Part shown: positions 26,038 to 34,346 of the stretch, in pieces
Layout: each line of letters begins with the position of its first letter
Position numbering within the stretch: position 1 is the stretch's first letter
Assembly (NCBI RefSeq): GCF_006363815.1
Contig: NZ_RRYT01000015.1
Span: 37,650 to 101,649, forward strand
DNA: 64,000 bases
DNA from: Thermomonospora catenispora
Lineage (GTDB): Bacteria; Actinomycetota; Actinomycetes; Streptosporangiales; Streptosporangiaceae
Direction: 5' to 3'
The notes under the pieces: model-generated
What the model was told of the DNA's origin: nothing
What the model saw: only the letters and a program-made list of their open reading frames with translations
Database searches by the model: none
Program-made: the position numbers and the translations under genes

Positions 26038-28665
26038 TCACCGGGCGCCGAGCGCCCGGTCGAGCACGGCCTGGGCCTGTGCCGCGCCCGCCTCGTCGCC
26101 GAGCGCGCGGTGGATCTCCAGCGCCTCACCGGCGGGGCGGACGGCCCGCTCGGCGCGTCCCGCGTCCAGCAGCACCTCGGCCAACGTACGCAGGGCGCGC
26201 GCCTGCCACCAGCGGTCTTCCAACGAGCGGAAGGATTCAATCGCCGATTCGACGGCCGTCACCGCCTCGTCCCTGCGGCCCAGCCTGTCCAGAGCGCGGC
26301 CGACCGACAGCCGGGTGCGCGCCACCCCCCAGGCGTCGCCGAGCGCGACCAGCATCTCCTCGGCGCGGGAGACGTGCGCCAGCTCCCGCGGTCCGTTGCG
26401 GGGGTCGCCGACCTCCCCGGCGGCGCGCAGGCAGCGGGCCTCCTCCCACTGCTCATGCCGGAGCCGGAAGGTCTTCGCGGCCCGTTCCAGGACCGCGGCG
26501 GCCTGGGCGAACCCGCTCTCGGCCTGCCGGGTCCGCCCCTGGGCGGCCAGGTCGCGGGCCTCGGCGGCCATCACCTCGCCGAGGGCGCGCAGCGCCTGGG
26601 CATGGGAGTAGGCATGGCCGTTGGCCTGGAACGTCGCCAGCGCCTGTTCCAGCAGCCCGCGGGCCTCGGTGTAGCGGCGCTGCTCCAGCCGCAGCTCGCC
26701 GAGGTTGCGCTGGGTGCGGGCGAGCCACCACCGGTCGCCGTCCTCCCGGAAGGCCTCGATGGCGCGTTCGAAGTACCGCTGGGCCTCGTCCAGGTTGCCG
26801 GCGTTGCGCAGCGTCATGCCGACCTCCCGCAGCGCCCGGGCGGTCCACCAGTCCTCCCGCAGCTCCTCGAACAGTCCCAAGGCCCGGCGGGCGTCGGCCT
26901 CGGCGGGGCCGGGCCGGCCCTGGCCGCCGAGCACGGCCGCCCGTTCCAGCAGCGCGATGCCCAGGGAGCGGGGGTCGTCCAGCCGCCGGGCGGCCCGGCA
27001 GGTCAGCTCGGCGACGTCCCGCCACTCCTGCCAGAACACCCGCAGGGAGTGGAACAGCGAGCACGCCGCCCGGCCCAGCCGCCACACCAGCGTCCACGCC
27101 TCCAGCTCGGCGGCCTGCCCGAGGAGGGCCAGCAGCGCCAGACGCTCGCTGGTCAGCCAGTCCATCGGGGTCGCCTCGCCGGGGGCGGGGGGCCGGCGGC
27201 GGGCGTGCCGCTGCCAGTCCTGCGGCCAGCGGGCGGCGGCCATCCGCTCGGCGCGCTCCCGGTACCCGTCGATCACCCGTTCCACCGCCCGGCGGCGCCG
27301 CTCGGGCGTGTCCTCCTGCTCGGCCCGTTCCCGGGCGAACAGGCGGACCAGGTCGTGCATCCGGTAGCGGGTCGCGCCGGTGGCGTCCCGGCCGGAGTAC
27401 TCCACCAGCTGGGCGTCGACCAGGGCCTCCAGCAGGTCCTCGCCCTCCAGCGGGGACGCCTCCAGCAGCTCCCCCGCCGCCCAGCCCTGCACGTCGGGGG
27501 CGTCCAGCAGGGCGAAAGAGCGCAGCAGCCGCCGTTGCGCGGCGGTGCAGTCCTCGTATGACAGCCGCAGCGAGGCGCGGACGCTCTTGTCGCTCTGCTC
27601 GGCGACCTCCAGCTCGTCCAGCCGGTCGCGGCTCTCGTCGGCCAGCCGGTCGGCCATCTCGCGCAGCGTCCAGGAGGCGCGGGCGGCGAGCCGCCCTCCA
27701 CAGATGCTGATCGCCAGCGGCAGGTGCCCGCACAGCTCCACCACGTCCACCGCGGCGGGCAGGTCGGCGGCCACCCGTTCGTCCCCGGCCAGCCGGGCCA
27801 GCAGCTCGATGCCCTGCGACTGGGTGAACCCCTCCAGCCGCAGGTCGTGGGTGTTGCGCAGGTACAACGGCTGGCGGGAGGTGACCAGTACGGCGCAGCG
27901 CGGCTCGGGCGGGATGATCGCCTCCACCTGCTCGGCGTCCCAGGCGTTGTCCAAAAAGACCAGGATCCGCTTGCCGCGCGCCCAGCTCCACCACAGCTTC
28001 TGCAGCTCGGGCAGCCCGCCGGGGTCGGTGGTCAGCCGGACCCCCAGCGCCAGCAGGAAGCCGATCAGCACCTCCTCGGGTCGGACCCGGGCCTCCCGGC
28101 CGCCGCGCAGGTCGAAGTACAGCTGGCCGTCCGGATAGCGGTCGGCGATCTCGTGGGCGAACCGGGTGACCAGCGCGGACTTGCCGACGCCGGCGGGGCC
28201 GTGGACCGACACCACGTGCGGCGCGGTGCGGGCGGAGGCCCTGGCCAGGCGGCGCGGGGAGGTGTCGGCGAACAGCTCGTGCAGCTCCGCCAGCAACGCG
28301 TCCCGGCCGGTGAAATGGGAGATCACCGGCGGGAGCTGAGCCGGCGGGGCGTTCTCGGCCGCGGCCGGAGCGGGCCCTCGAGGCCGCGGCCGGGCGTCGC
28401 GCTGGGTGAGCCAGGCGACCGCCCCCGCCACCACGGCCGCCCCGGCCATGACCGCCGCCTGGCCCTGGAAGGACAGCGACACCACGTCCAGGGCCATGGA
28501 CAGCGCGGTGGCCACGGCGGTGAGCCCGCCGACCGCCCACGGCGCGGCGGTCCGCATCGCCCGCACTGAGCGCCGCTCTGCGCCTCGTCCGTTCCCCCGC
28601 CCGGTCGTCCTCCTGGCCACCCTCACGCTTCGCCGCCTTCGCCCGTTTCGCACCGTACTCAACAC
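26038..28665 (-). CDS. Membrane-anchored NB-ARC/TPR (STAND-type) protein
   Basis: An 875-residue protein. Residues 35-90 hold two hydrophobic helices, giving membrane anchoring. About residues 115-430 form an NB-ARC ATPase (Walker [11 protein letters not shown], Walker B-like ILVFLDNAW, then [11 protein letters not shown], the GLPL-like motif, and MHDLVRLFA as the MHD motif). About residues 520-875 are TPR-like helical repeats with recurring R-W-W segments. STAND proteins of this layout act as ATP-dependent switches; actinomycetes carry many with unknown inputs. There is no fused effector domain apart from the membrane anchor. The GTG start at 28665 has no clear ribosome site, and a downstream in-frame ATG before the first helix is possible. 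It lies upstream of mscR. Confidence 0.85.
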   Translation of the reverse strand: MLSTVRNGRRRRSVRVARRTTGRGNGRGAERRSVRAMRTAAPWAVGGLTAVATALSMALDVVSLSFQGQAAVMAGAAVVAGAVAWLTQRDARPRPRGPAPAAAENAPPAQLPPVISHFTGRDALLAELHELFADTSPRRLARASARTAPHVVSVHGPAGVGKSALVTRFAHEIADRYPDGQLYFDLRGGREARVRPEEVLIGFLLALGVRLTTDPGGLPELQKLWWSWARGKRILVFLDNAWDAEQVEAIIPPEPRCAVLVTSRQPLYLRNTHDLRLEGFTQSQGIELLARLAGDERVAADLPAAVDVVELCGHLPLAISICGGRLAARASWTLREMADRLADESRDRLDELEVAEQSDKSVRASLRLSYEDCTAAQRRLLRSFALLDAPDVQGWAAGELLEASPLEGEDLLEALVDAQLVEYSGRDATGATRYRMHDLVRLFARERAEQEDTPERRRRAVERVIDGYRERAERMAAARWPQDWQRHARRRPPAPGEATPMDWLTSERLALLALLGQAAELEAWTLVWRLGRAACSLFHSLRVFWQEWRDVAELTCRAARRLDDPRSLGIALLERAAVLGGQGRPGPAEADARRALGLFEELREDWWTARALREVGMTLRNAGNLDEAQRYFERAIEAFREDGDRWWLARTQRNLGELRLEQRRYTEARGLLEQALATFQANGHAYSHAQALRALGEVMAAEARDLAAQGRTRQAESGFAQAAAVLERAAKTFRLRHEQWEEARCLRAAGEVGDPRNGPRELAHVSRAEEMLVALGDAWGVARTRLSVGRALDRLGRRDEAVTAVESAIESFRSLEDRWWQARALRTLAEVLLDAGRAERAVRPAGEALEIHRALGDEAGAAQAQAVLDRALGAR

Positions 28666-28805
28666 GATGATCTCTCGAAGCGCAGGGTTCTACCGCTCCG
28701 ACAAAGGCCGGTGAAGGTCTTTCACGTGCTCCCCGCCGGGAATGCACGACGAAGCGCCCGGGGACGGGAACCGCTTCCCGTCCCTTACCGACATTCGTCA
28801 CATCA

Positions 28806-28834
28806 TTGACGGCCGTGACATGCGTGCCTAGATT
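28806..28834 (+). promoter_or_regulatory. Sigma-70-type promoter of the MetE-like gene
   Basis: TTGACG (28806-28811) and TAGATT (28829-28834) are separated by exactly 17 bases, about 54 bases upstream of the ATG at 28888. This is the clearest house-keeping-type promoter in the window. Confidence 0.65.
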
Positions 28835-28887
28835 CGTCGTGTCCGATCGGGGCGCCCCAGCCACCTCGCGCGTCGAAGGAGACCGTC

Positions 28888-30009
28888 ATGCGCCAGACCC
28901 CGCCGTTCCGCGCCGACCATGTCGGAAGCCTGCTGCGTCCGCCGGAACTGCTGGCGGCGCGGGCCGACGCCGCCGCCGGGCGGATCGACCGGGCCCGGCT
29001 CCGCGAGATCGAGGACGCCGCGATCCGCGAGGCGATCGCGCTGCAGCGGGAGGCGGGCCTGCAGTCGGCCACCGACGGCGAGTTCCGCCGCACCTCCTGG
29101 CACATGGACTTCATCTACAGCCTCGGCGGGATCAGCCCCGCCGAGGAGCAGATCAAGGTGACCTTCCACAACGCCGAGGGCGACATCGAGTTCACCACCG
29201 CCGCGCTGCAGGTGCACGACAAGGTGCGGCTGGAGGAGACGATCTTCGCCGACGCGTTCACCTTCCTGCGCGACGAGCTGGCCGGCACCGGCATGACCCC
29301 CAAGCTGACCATCCCCTCCCCGAACATGGTCCACTACCGGGGCGGTCCGGCCGCGATCGATCCGAAGGTCTACCCCGACATCGAGGAGTTCTGGGCCGAC
29401 CTGTCGGCCGCCTACGCCGAGCAGGTCCGCCGGCTCGGCGAGCTGGGCTGCCGCTACCTGCAGTTCGACGACACCAGCCTGGCGTATCTGAACGACCCGG
29501 CGCAGCGCCGGATGATCGCCGAGCGCGGCGACGACGCCGAGCACCTGCACCTGCGCTACATCAAGCAGCTCAACGAGGCGCTGGCCGCCCGTCCCGAGGG
29601 CATGGCGGTCACCACCCACATGTGCCGCGGCAACTTCCGCTCCTCGTGGACCGCCGAGGGCGGCTACGACTTCGTCGCCGAGGCGCTGTTCAACGAGCTG
29701 AACGTGGACGGCTTCTTCCTGGAGTACGACGACGAGCGCTCCGGCGGCTTCGAGCCGCTGCGCTTCGTGCCCAAGGGCAAGTGCGTCGTCCTCGGCCTGG
29801 TGACCACCAAGCGCGGCGAGCTGGAGAGCAAGGACCACCTCAAGCGCCGCATCGAGGAGGCGTCCCGCTACGTCCCCATCGAACAGATCTGCCTGTCCCC
29901 CCAGTGCGGCTTCTCCTCCACCGTCGAGGGCAACGCCCTCACCCGCGAGGAGCAGTTCGCCAAGCTCCGCCTGATCGTCGAGGTCGCCGAGGAGGTCTGG
30001 GGCTCCTGA
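28888..30009 (+). CDS. MetE C-terminal-like methionine synthase family protein
   Basis: A 373-residue single-domain protein of the cobalamin-independent methionine synthase superfamily (YxjG/YxjH type), matching the catalytic C-terminal half of MetE. Zinc ligands are visible as H-x-C in THMCRGNFRS, Glu in FFLEYDDE and Cys in SPQCGFSS. It begins FRADHVGSLLRPPEL, the typical start. Such short proteins transfer methyl groups to homocysteine or related thiols from donors that may differ from methyl-tetrahydrofolate. No SAM or cobalamin riboswitch is seen upstream. Ribosome site GAAGGAG precedes the ATG, and a consensus promoter lies upstream. It is apparently transcribed alone. Confidence 0.92.
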   Translation: MRQTPPFRADHVGSLLRPPELLAARADAAAGRIDRARLREIEDAAIREAIALQREAGLQSATDGEFRRTSWHMDFIYSLGGISPAEEQIKVTFHNAEGDIEFTTAALQVHDKVRLEETIFADAFTFLRDELAGTGMTPKLTIPSPNMVHYRGGPAAIDPKVYPDIEEFWADLSAAYAEQVRRLGELGCRYLQFDDTSLAYLNDPAQRRMIAERGDDAEHLHLRYIKQLNEALAARPEGMAVTTHMCRGNFRSSWTAEGGYDFVAEALFNELNVDGFFLEYDDERSGGFEPLRFVPKGKCVVLGLVTTKRGELESKDHLKRRIEEASRYVPIEQICLSPQCGFSSTVEGNALTREEQFAKLRLIVEVAEEVWGS

Positions 30010-30100
30010 CCGCCCCGCCGCGGGAGGCGAGGGCGTCCCGGCGCCAGGCCGGTCCCGTCCCTGCGGCGGCGGGCCCGGCGCTCCCCCGCCCGGCCCCGGT

Positions 30101-30885
30101 TCAGGGGGCGTCCGCCCAGGCCTCGGCGACGTCGCGGGACAGCGCCCGGGCGGCCGCCAGGACGGCGGGGGCCAGCCGGCGCGGGTCGGCGGCGCCGCTG
30201 CGGGCGACCAGGGAGAGCGCCGCGATCACCCGGCCGGATCCGTCGCGGACCGGCGCCGCCGCCGAGCAGGAGCCCGCCGTCATCTCCTCGCGGGTGATCG
30301 CATAGCCCCGGCGGCGGACCTCGGCCAGTTCCGAGCGCAGCCGGCCGGGGTCGGTGACGGTGCGGGCGGTGTGCGCGGACAGGCCCGCGGAGATGATCTC
30401 CTCCCGGCGGGCCGGGTCGGCGAACGCCAGCAGGACCTTGCCGACCCCGGTGGCGTGCAGCGGCAGCTCGGCGCCGGCCCGGGCGACGATCGGGACCGAG
30501 CGCGGGCCGCGCAGCCGTTCGAGGCACAGCGCGCGCCCCTCGCGCAGCACGGCGAGCTGGACGTTCTCCCGGGTGGCGGCGTACAGGTCCGTCATGTGCG
30601 GCAGGGCCAGCTCGCGCAGCCCGGCGACGGCCGGGGCCCGGGCGGCGATGCGCCACAGCCGCAGCCCGACCCGGTAGGCGCCGTCGGCCGAGCGCTCCAG
30701 GAACCCCCGGCGGTCAGCTCGCCCACCAGCCGGTGCCCGGTTGCCAGCGGCAGCCCCGCCCGCCAGCAGATCTCGGTGAGGGTGAGCCCGCCGTCGCCGG
30801 GCGGCTCCCCGGTGAACGCCTCCAGGATCGCGATGACCTTGGCGGTGACCCCGATCGGACGGCGGGGCGGCGCGGCCGTGGTCAT
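30101..30885 (-). pseudogene. IclR-family regulator (PcaR/PobR-like) with a one-base frameshift
   Basis: The helix-turn-helix half reads well from the ATG at 30885 (PIGVTAKVIAILEAF, then CWRAGLPLATGHRLVGELTA). At a run of five C on the plus strand (30704-30708) the match moves to another frame, which continues GFLERSADGAYRVGL and runs to 30101 with an intact effector domain (LPLHATGVGKVLLAF, ITREEMTAGSCS). One extra base there would join the two into a normal protein of about 260 residues. The start codon overlaps the pcaB stop by four bases. This is either a real inactivation of the pathway regulator or a sequencing error in a homopolymer. Confidence 0.8.
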
Positions 30886-32048
30886 GGGGCGGCGACACCG
30901 CCTTCCGCCCGCCACTCCACCAGCGCCCGGTCCACCAGGTCGGGGGCGGAGCCCACGCCGGTGTCGGAGCCGTGCTCGTCGAGGACGGTCAGCAGCCGGT
31001 CCAGGTTCTCCTTCATCCGCTCGGGGAGGACCTCCAGCCCCTCGGCCAGCTCGGCGGCGGTCGCGGCGGCCCCGCCGGTCAGTCGCAGGCAGTCGCGCAG
31101 CGGCTGCCATTCGGCGTGCCACTCCCCCGCCGGGCGCTCCTGGGCCGCCCCGCCCTGCGCGGTCAGCAGCACCGACACCAGGGCGGGGACCTGCAGCGCG
31201 GCGGAACGGATCATCGTCGCCAGCACCGGGTTGCGCTTGTGCGGCATGGCCGACGAGCCGCCCCGGCCGGGCGCGGCGGGCTCGGCCACCTCGCCGATCT
31301 CGGACTGGGCCAGCAGCGTCACATCGGTGCCGATCTTGCCGAGCGCCCCGGCGGCCTGCGCCAGCGCCGACCCCAGCTCCACCACCGGGGTGCGGACGGT
31401 GTGCCAGGGCAGCACCGGCTCGGCCAGCCCGGTCTCCTCGGCGTACAGCGACAGCAGGTCCAGGGCCCGCTCCCCGTACCCGGCCATGGTCCCGGCGGCC
31501 CCGCCGAGCTGCACCGGCAGCGCCACCCCCGCCAGCCGCCGCCGGGCCTGCAGGCAGCCCAGCAGCCAGCCCGCGGCCTTGAGCCCGAACGTGGTCGGCA
31601 TCGCCTGCCGGGCGAGGGTGCGCCCGGCCATGGGAGTGGCGCGGTGGCGGCCGGCCAGGTCCGCCAGGGCGGCGCAGGTGCGGTCCAGATCGGCCAGGAT
31701 CAGCGCGCGGGTGCGCGAGGCCACCAGCATCGCGGCGGTGTCGACGATGTCCTGGCTGGTCGCCCCGCGATGCGCGTGCGGGGTGACGGCGCGCAGCTCC
31801 GCGGCGATGGCCACCACCGGGTTGCCCGCTCCGCGCGCCCGCACGGCCAGCTCCGCCGGGTCGGCGACGGCGCGGGCGGCGCGGGCGACCTCCTCGGCGG
31901 CTCCGGGCGGCAGGACGCCGAGCCGCTCCTGGGCGCGGGCCAGGGCGGTCTCGGCGTCCAGCAGCGCCTGAAGCCACGCCTCGTCGGCGGTGGCCGCCTC
32001 GGCGGCGGTGCCCGCCCGGATCGGCGACAGCAGTCCGTCGTCAGTCAT
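30882..32048 (-). CDS. pcaB: 3-carboxy-cis,cis-muconate cycloisomerase
   Basis: A 388-residue member of the fumarase/aspartase superfamily. The signature loop GSSAMPHKRNP is at about residue 265, and earlier family blocks are present (HRGATSQDIVDTA near residue 95). In the protocatechuate branch of the beta-ketoadipate pathway the enzyme converts 3-carboxymuconate to 4-carboxymuconolactone. The start ATG at 32048 overlaps the pobA stop by eight bases, and its stop overlaps the IclR start by four, giving a three-gene operon pobA-pcaB-iclR. pcaG, pcaH and pcaC/D/L are not in the window. Superfamily members are similar, but pobA next door supports this assignment. Confidence 0.9.
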   Translation of the reverse strand: MTDDGLLSPIRAGTAAEAATADEAWLQALLDAETALARAQERLGVLPPGAAEEVARAARAVADPAELAVRARGAGNPVVAIAAELRAVTPHAHRGATSQDIVDTAAMLVASRTRALILADLDRTCAALADLAGRHRATPMAGRTLARQAMPTTFGLKAAGWLLGCLQARRRLAGVALPVQLGGAAGTMAGYGERALDLLSLYAEETGLAEPVLPWHTVRTPVVELGSALAQAAGALGKIGTDVTLLAQSEIGEVAEPAAPGRGGSSAMPHKRNPVLATMIRSAALQVPALVSVLLTAQGGAAQERPAGEWHAEWQPLRDCLRLTGGAAATAAELAEGLEVLPERMKENLDRLLTVLDEHGSDTGVGSAPDLVDRALVEWRAEGGVAAP

Positions 32049-33243
32049 GCAGCGCCCTCTCGAACGGCAGGCCGACGTAGTTCTCGGCGAGGGTGGCGGC
32101 GGCGGCCTCGGAGGAGGTGACGTAGTCCAGGTGCGACAGCTGCAGCCTCCGCCCGTAGGCGTCGTCGTCGTCGAAGGTGTGCAGCAGGGTCGTCATCCAC
32201 CAGGAGAAGTGCTGGGCCCGCCAGACCCGCTTGAGGCAGGCCTGCGAGTACCCCTCCAGCAGCTCGGTCGATCCGGTGCGGTACCAGGAGACCAGCGCCT
32301 CGGTCAGCACCCGCACGTCGGCGACCGCCAGGTTGAGGCCCTTGGCCCCGGTCGGCGGGACGATGTGGGCGGCGTCCCCCGCCAGGTAGAGCCGGCCGTA
32401 CTGCATGGGCTCGACCACGAAGCTGCGCATCGGGGTGACGCCCTTCTCCAGGATCGGGCCGGTCTCCAGGGTGAAGCCGGGCACGGTCTCCAGCCGCCTC
32501 TTCAGCTCGGCCCAGATCCGCTCGTCCGGCCATTCCGCGAGGTCCTCGTCCGGCTTCACCTGCAGGTAGAAGCGGCTGATCTCGGGCGAACGCATGCTGT
32601 GCAGCGCGAACCCGCGCTCGGTGTAGGCGTAGATCAGCTCCTCGGTCGACGGCCGCACCCGCGCCAGGACGCCCAGCCAGGCGAAGGGGTAGTCGCGCCG
32701 GTAGACGGTGAGCGCGTCCTGGGGGATGGCCTGCCGGGTCACCCCGTGGAATCCGTCGCACCCGGCGATCACGTCGCACTCCAGCCGCACCCGCTCGCCG
32801 GAGGCGTCCACGTAGGTCACCGCGGGGGCGTCGGTGTCGATGTCGTGCACCGCCACGTCGGAGACCTCGAAGTCGATGCGGCCCCCGTCGGCCAGCCGGG
32901 CGGCGATCAGGTCCTTGACGACCTCCTGCTGCCCGTAGACGGTGATGCGGCGTCCCGGAACGAGCTTCTCGAACGCGATGCGGTGCCCCTTGCCGCCGTA
33001 CCGCAGCTCGATGCCGTGGTGCGGCAGCCCTTCGCGGGTCATCCGCTCGCCGACCCCGGCCTCCATGAGGGTGTCGACGGTGCCCTGCTCCAGCACTCCG
33101 GCGCGCACCCGTCGTTCCACGTACTCGCGGCTGCGGATCTCCAGGACCACCGAGCCGACTCCGCGGCGGTGCAGCAGGTGCGACAGCAGCAGGCCGGCCG
33201 GGCCCGCGCCGACGATCGCCACCTGGGTGCGTTCAGTCCGCAT
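32041..33243 (-). CDS. pobA: 4-hydroxybenzoate 3-monooxygenase
   Basis: A 400-residue flavoprotein hydroxylase. The FAD-binding GAGPAGLLL is at the N-terminus, the second FAD motif GDAAHIVPPTGAKGLN at about residue 287, and the DG-type motif in GCDGFHG at about 160. It hydroxylates 4-hydroxybenzoate to protocatechuate with NAD(P)H and oxygen, feeding the beta-ketoadipate pathway; pcaB follows directly. The ATG at 33243 is preceded by GAGGAGG. The same frame is open much further upstream to 33825, but this start has the ribosome site and the usual N-terminus. A perfect dyad at 33311-33333 sits in its promoter region. Confidence 0.95.
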   Translation of the reverse strand: MRTERTQVAIVGAGPAGLLLSHLLHRRGVGSVVLEIRSREYVERRVRAGVLEQGTVDTLMEAGVGERMTREGLPHHGIELRYGGKGHRIAFEKLVPGRRITVYGQQEVVKDLIAARLADGGRIDFEVSDVAVHDIDTDAPAVTYVDASGERVRLECDVIAGCDGFHGVTRQAIPQDALTVYRRDYPFAWLGVLARVRPSTEELIYAYTERGFALHSMRSPEISRFYLQVKPDEDLAEWPDERIWAELKRRLETVPGFTLETGPILEKGVTPMRSFVVEPMQYGRLYLAGDAAHIVPPTGAKGLNLAVADVRVLTEALVSWYRTGSTELLEGYSQACLKRVWRAQHFSWWMTTLLHTFDDDDAYGRRLQLSHLDYVTSSEAAAATLAENYVGLPFERALHD

Positions 33244-33310
33244 GCGTCCTCCTCGTCCGGGGGAAAGATCTCCCGGAATCCTGCCGCCGGGCGCACCGCG
33301 GGCGAACAGT

Positions 33311-33333
33311 CGCCTTCCACTGGACGGAAGGCG
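33311..33333. promoter_or_regulatory. Dyad upstream of pobA
   Basis: CGCCTTCC-N7-GGAAGGCG is a perfect 8-bp inverted repeat 68 bases upstream of the pobA ATG, and 12 bases past the stop of the STAS gene. It could be the IclR regulator's operator or a terminator for the STAS gene; there is no T-tract, which slightly favours an operator. Confidence 0.45.
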
Positions 33334-33344
33334 CCGGTGCCGTC

Positions 33345-33698
33345 TCAGGAGCCGGCGAACTCCTCCAGCCCGCCATGGATCTCGAAGGCCCGGTGCATGC
33401 CGGTGATCTCCAGCACCCGCGCCACCCGCGGCCGCACCCCGACCAGGACGAAACGCCCTTCCATCCCGGTGACCCGCTTCCAGCAGCGCACCAGGCCGCC
33501 CAGCCCGCAGGAGTCCATGAACGACACCGCGGACATGTCGAGCACCAGCCGGGGCCGGCCTCCGGCCGCGCAGACCTCCTCGACCCGCTGCTGCAGCGCG
33601 GGAAGCCCGGCCACGTCCAGTTCCCCGGTCAGCTCCAGCACCGACCACAGGCCGACCGTGCGCCGGTCGACGCGCAATATCTCGGCCGTTCCCGTCAT
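33345..33698 (-). CDS. STAS-domain anti-sigma-factor antagonist
   Basis: A 117-residue single STAS domain of the SpoIIAA/RsbV type. The phosphorylatable Ser63 lies in the SFMDSCGLGGL motif, where a kinase-type anti-sigma factor would act. Such proteins release a sigma-B-like factor when dephosphorylated. No RsbW-like kinase or sigma gene is adjacent, so partners are encoded elsewhere. The ATG at 33698 has GGGAGG eight bases upstream. It lies on the same strand as the pobA operon, about 100 bases before it, and is probably a separate unit. Confidence 0.9.
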   Translation of the reverse strand: MTGTAEILRVDRRTVGLWSVLELTGELDVAGLPALQQRVEEVCAAGGRPRLVLDMSAVSFMDSCGLGGLVRCWKRVTGMEGRFVLVGVRPRVARVLEITGMHRAFEIHGGLEEFAGS

Positions 33699-34346
33699 GT
33701 CCCGGGCCTCCCCTGCCCAAGCCTGTCCGGCGGCCGCCTTCGAAGCCGGTCCCGGTCCGGCGGGGCGCCTGATCACGGGAGGACGTTCCCGCGGCGCCGC
33801 GACGAAAGCATGCCGTGCCGCACACGTACCGCCGTCCCCATCGAGAAAATCAGCCCGTTATCAATCTGATATCGGAAAGTTGCCCGAATATCTCTCGCGC
33901 GCAACCCTGCCCGATCGGCGATCGATCGCCGATCGGGATCCGGCGCGGCCGGGACCGCCGCCCGGACGCGGGGCGGACGCCCGGGCGGCGGTCCCGGGCG
34001 GATCGCCTGAGATCACCGCCCGGGACCGCGGCCGCCGCTCGCCCCTCTCGCGCCGCGGGACGGACGCCGCTGGAGGGCTGTGCGGCGATCGGACCGCGCC
34101 CGCCCGTCAAGAAAGGACAGAACATTAAAAATAAGACGTTATCCGCCATTAACCCTGTTACCGCGACGCTGCGGCACAATCCCCCTCCCCCTCCGATCGT
34201 CCCGCCATTCCGCGTCACCCCGGAGCACGTTCCGATCTTTTTCCGCCGAGCAGGACAACTCGGCGCCCCATTCGCGCGTCAAGCCAACAAACAACGGAGA
34301 TATCGCGGTCTACGGGGACGTACCCGCCTATGGCGAGGGAGAACGG
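33699..34346. other. Gene-free interval with a 28-bp palindrome
   Basis: A 648-base gap between the divergent STAS and glycosyltransferase genes. It contains a perfect 28-base palindrome at 33910-33937 and an AT-rich patch at 34120-34165 that may hold the glycosyltransferase promoter. Frames crossing it lack ribosome sites and family similarity. Confidence 0.45.
33910..33937. repeat. Perfect 28-base palindrome
   Basis: CCCGATCGGCGATC followed directly by its reverse complement, with no spacer. It is built from overlapping CGATCGG/CGATCGC units. It may be an operator cluster, a protein-binding site or a hairpin; I know of no named motif that matches. Confidence 0.5.

Noticed and set aside
24954-27710. 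A 918-codon plus-strand frame opposite mscR and the NB-ARC gene
   Set aside because: Composition is Arg/Pro-rich and no domain is visible; both minus-strand genes have full motifs.
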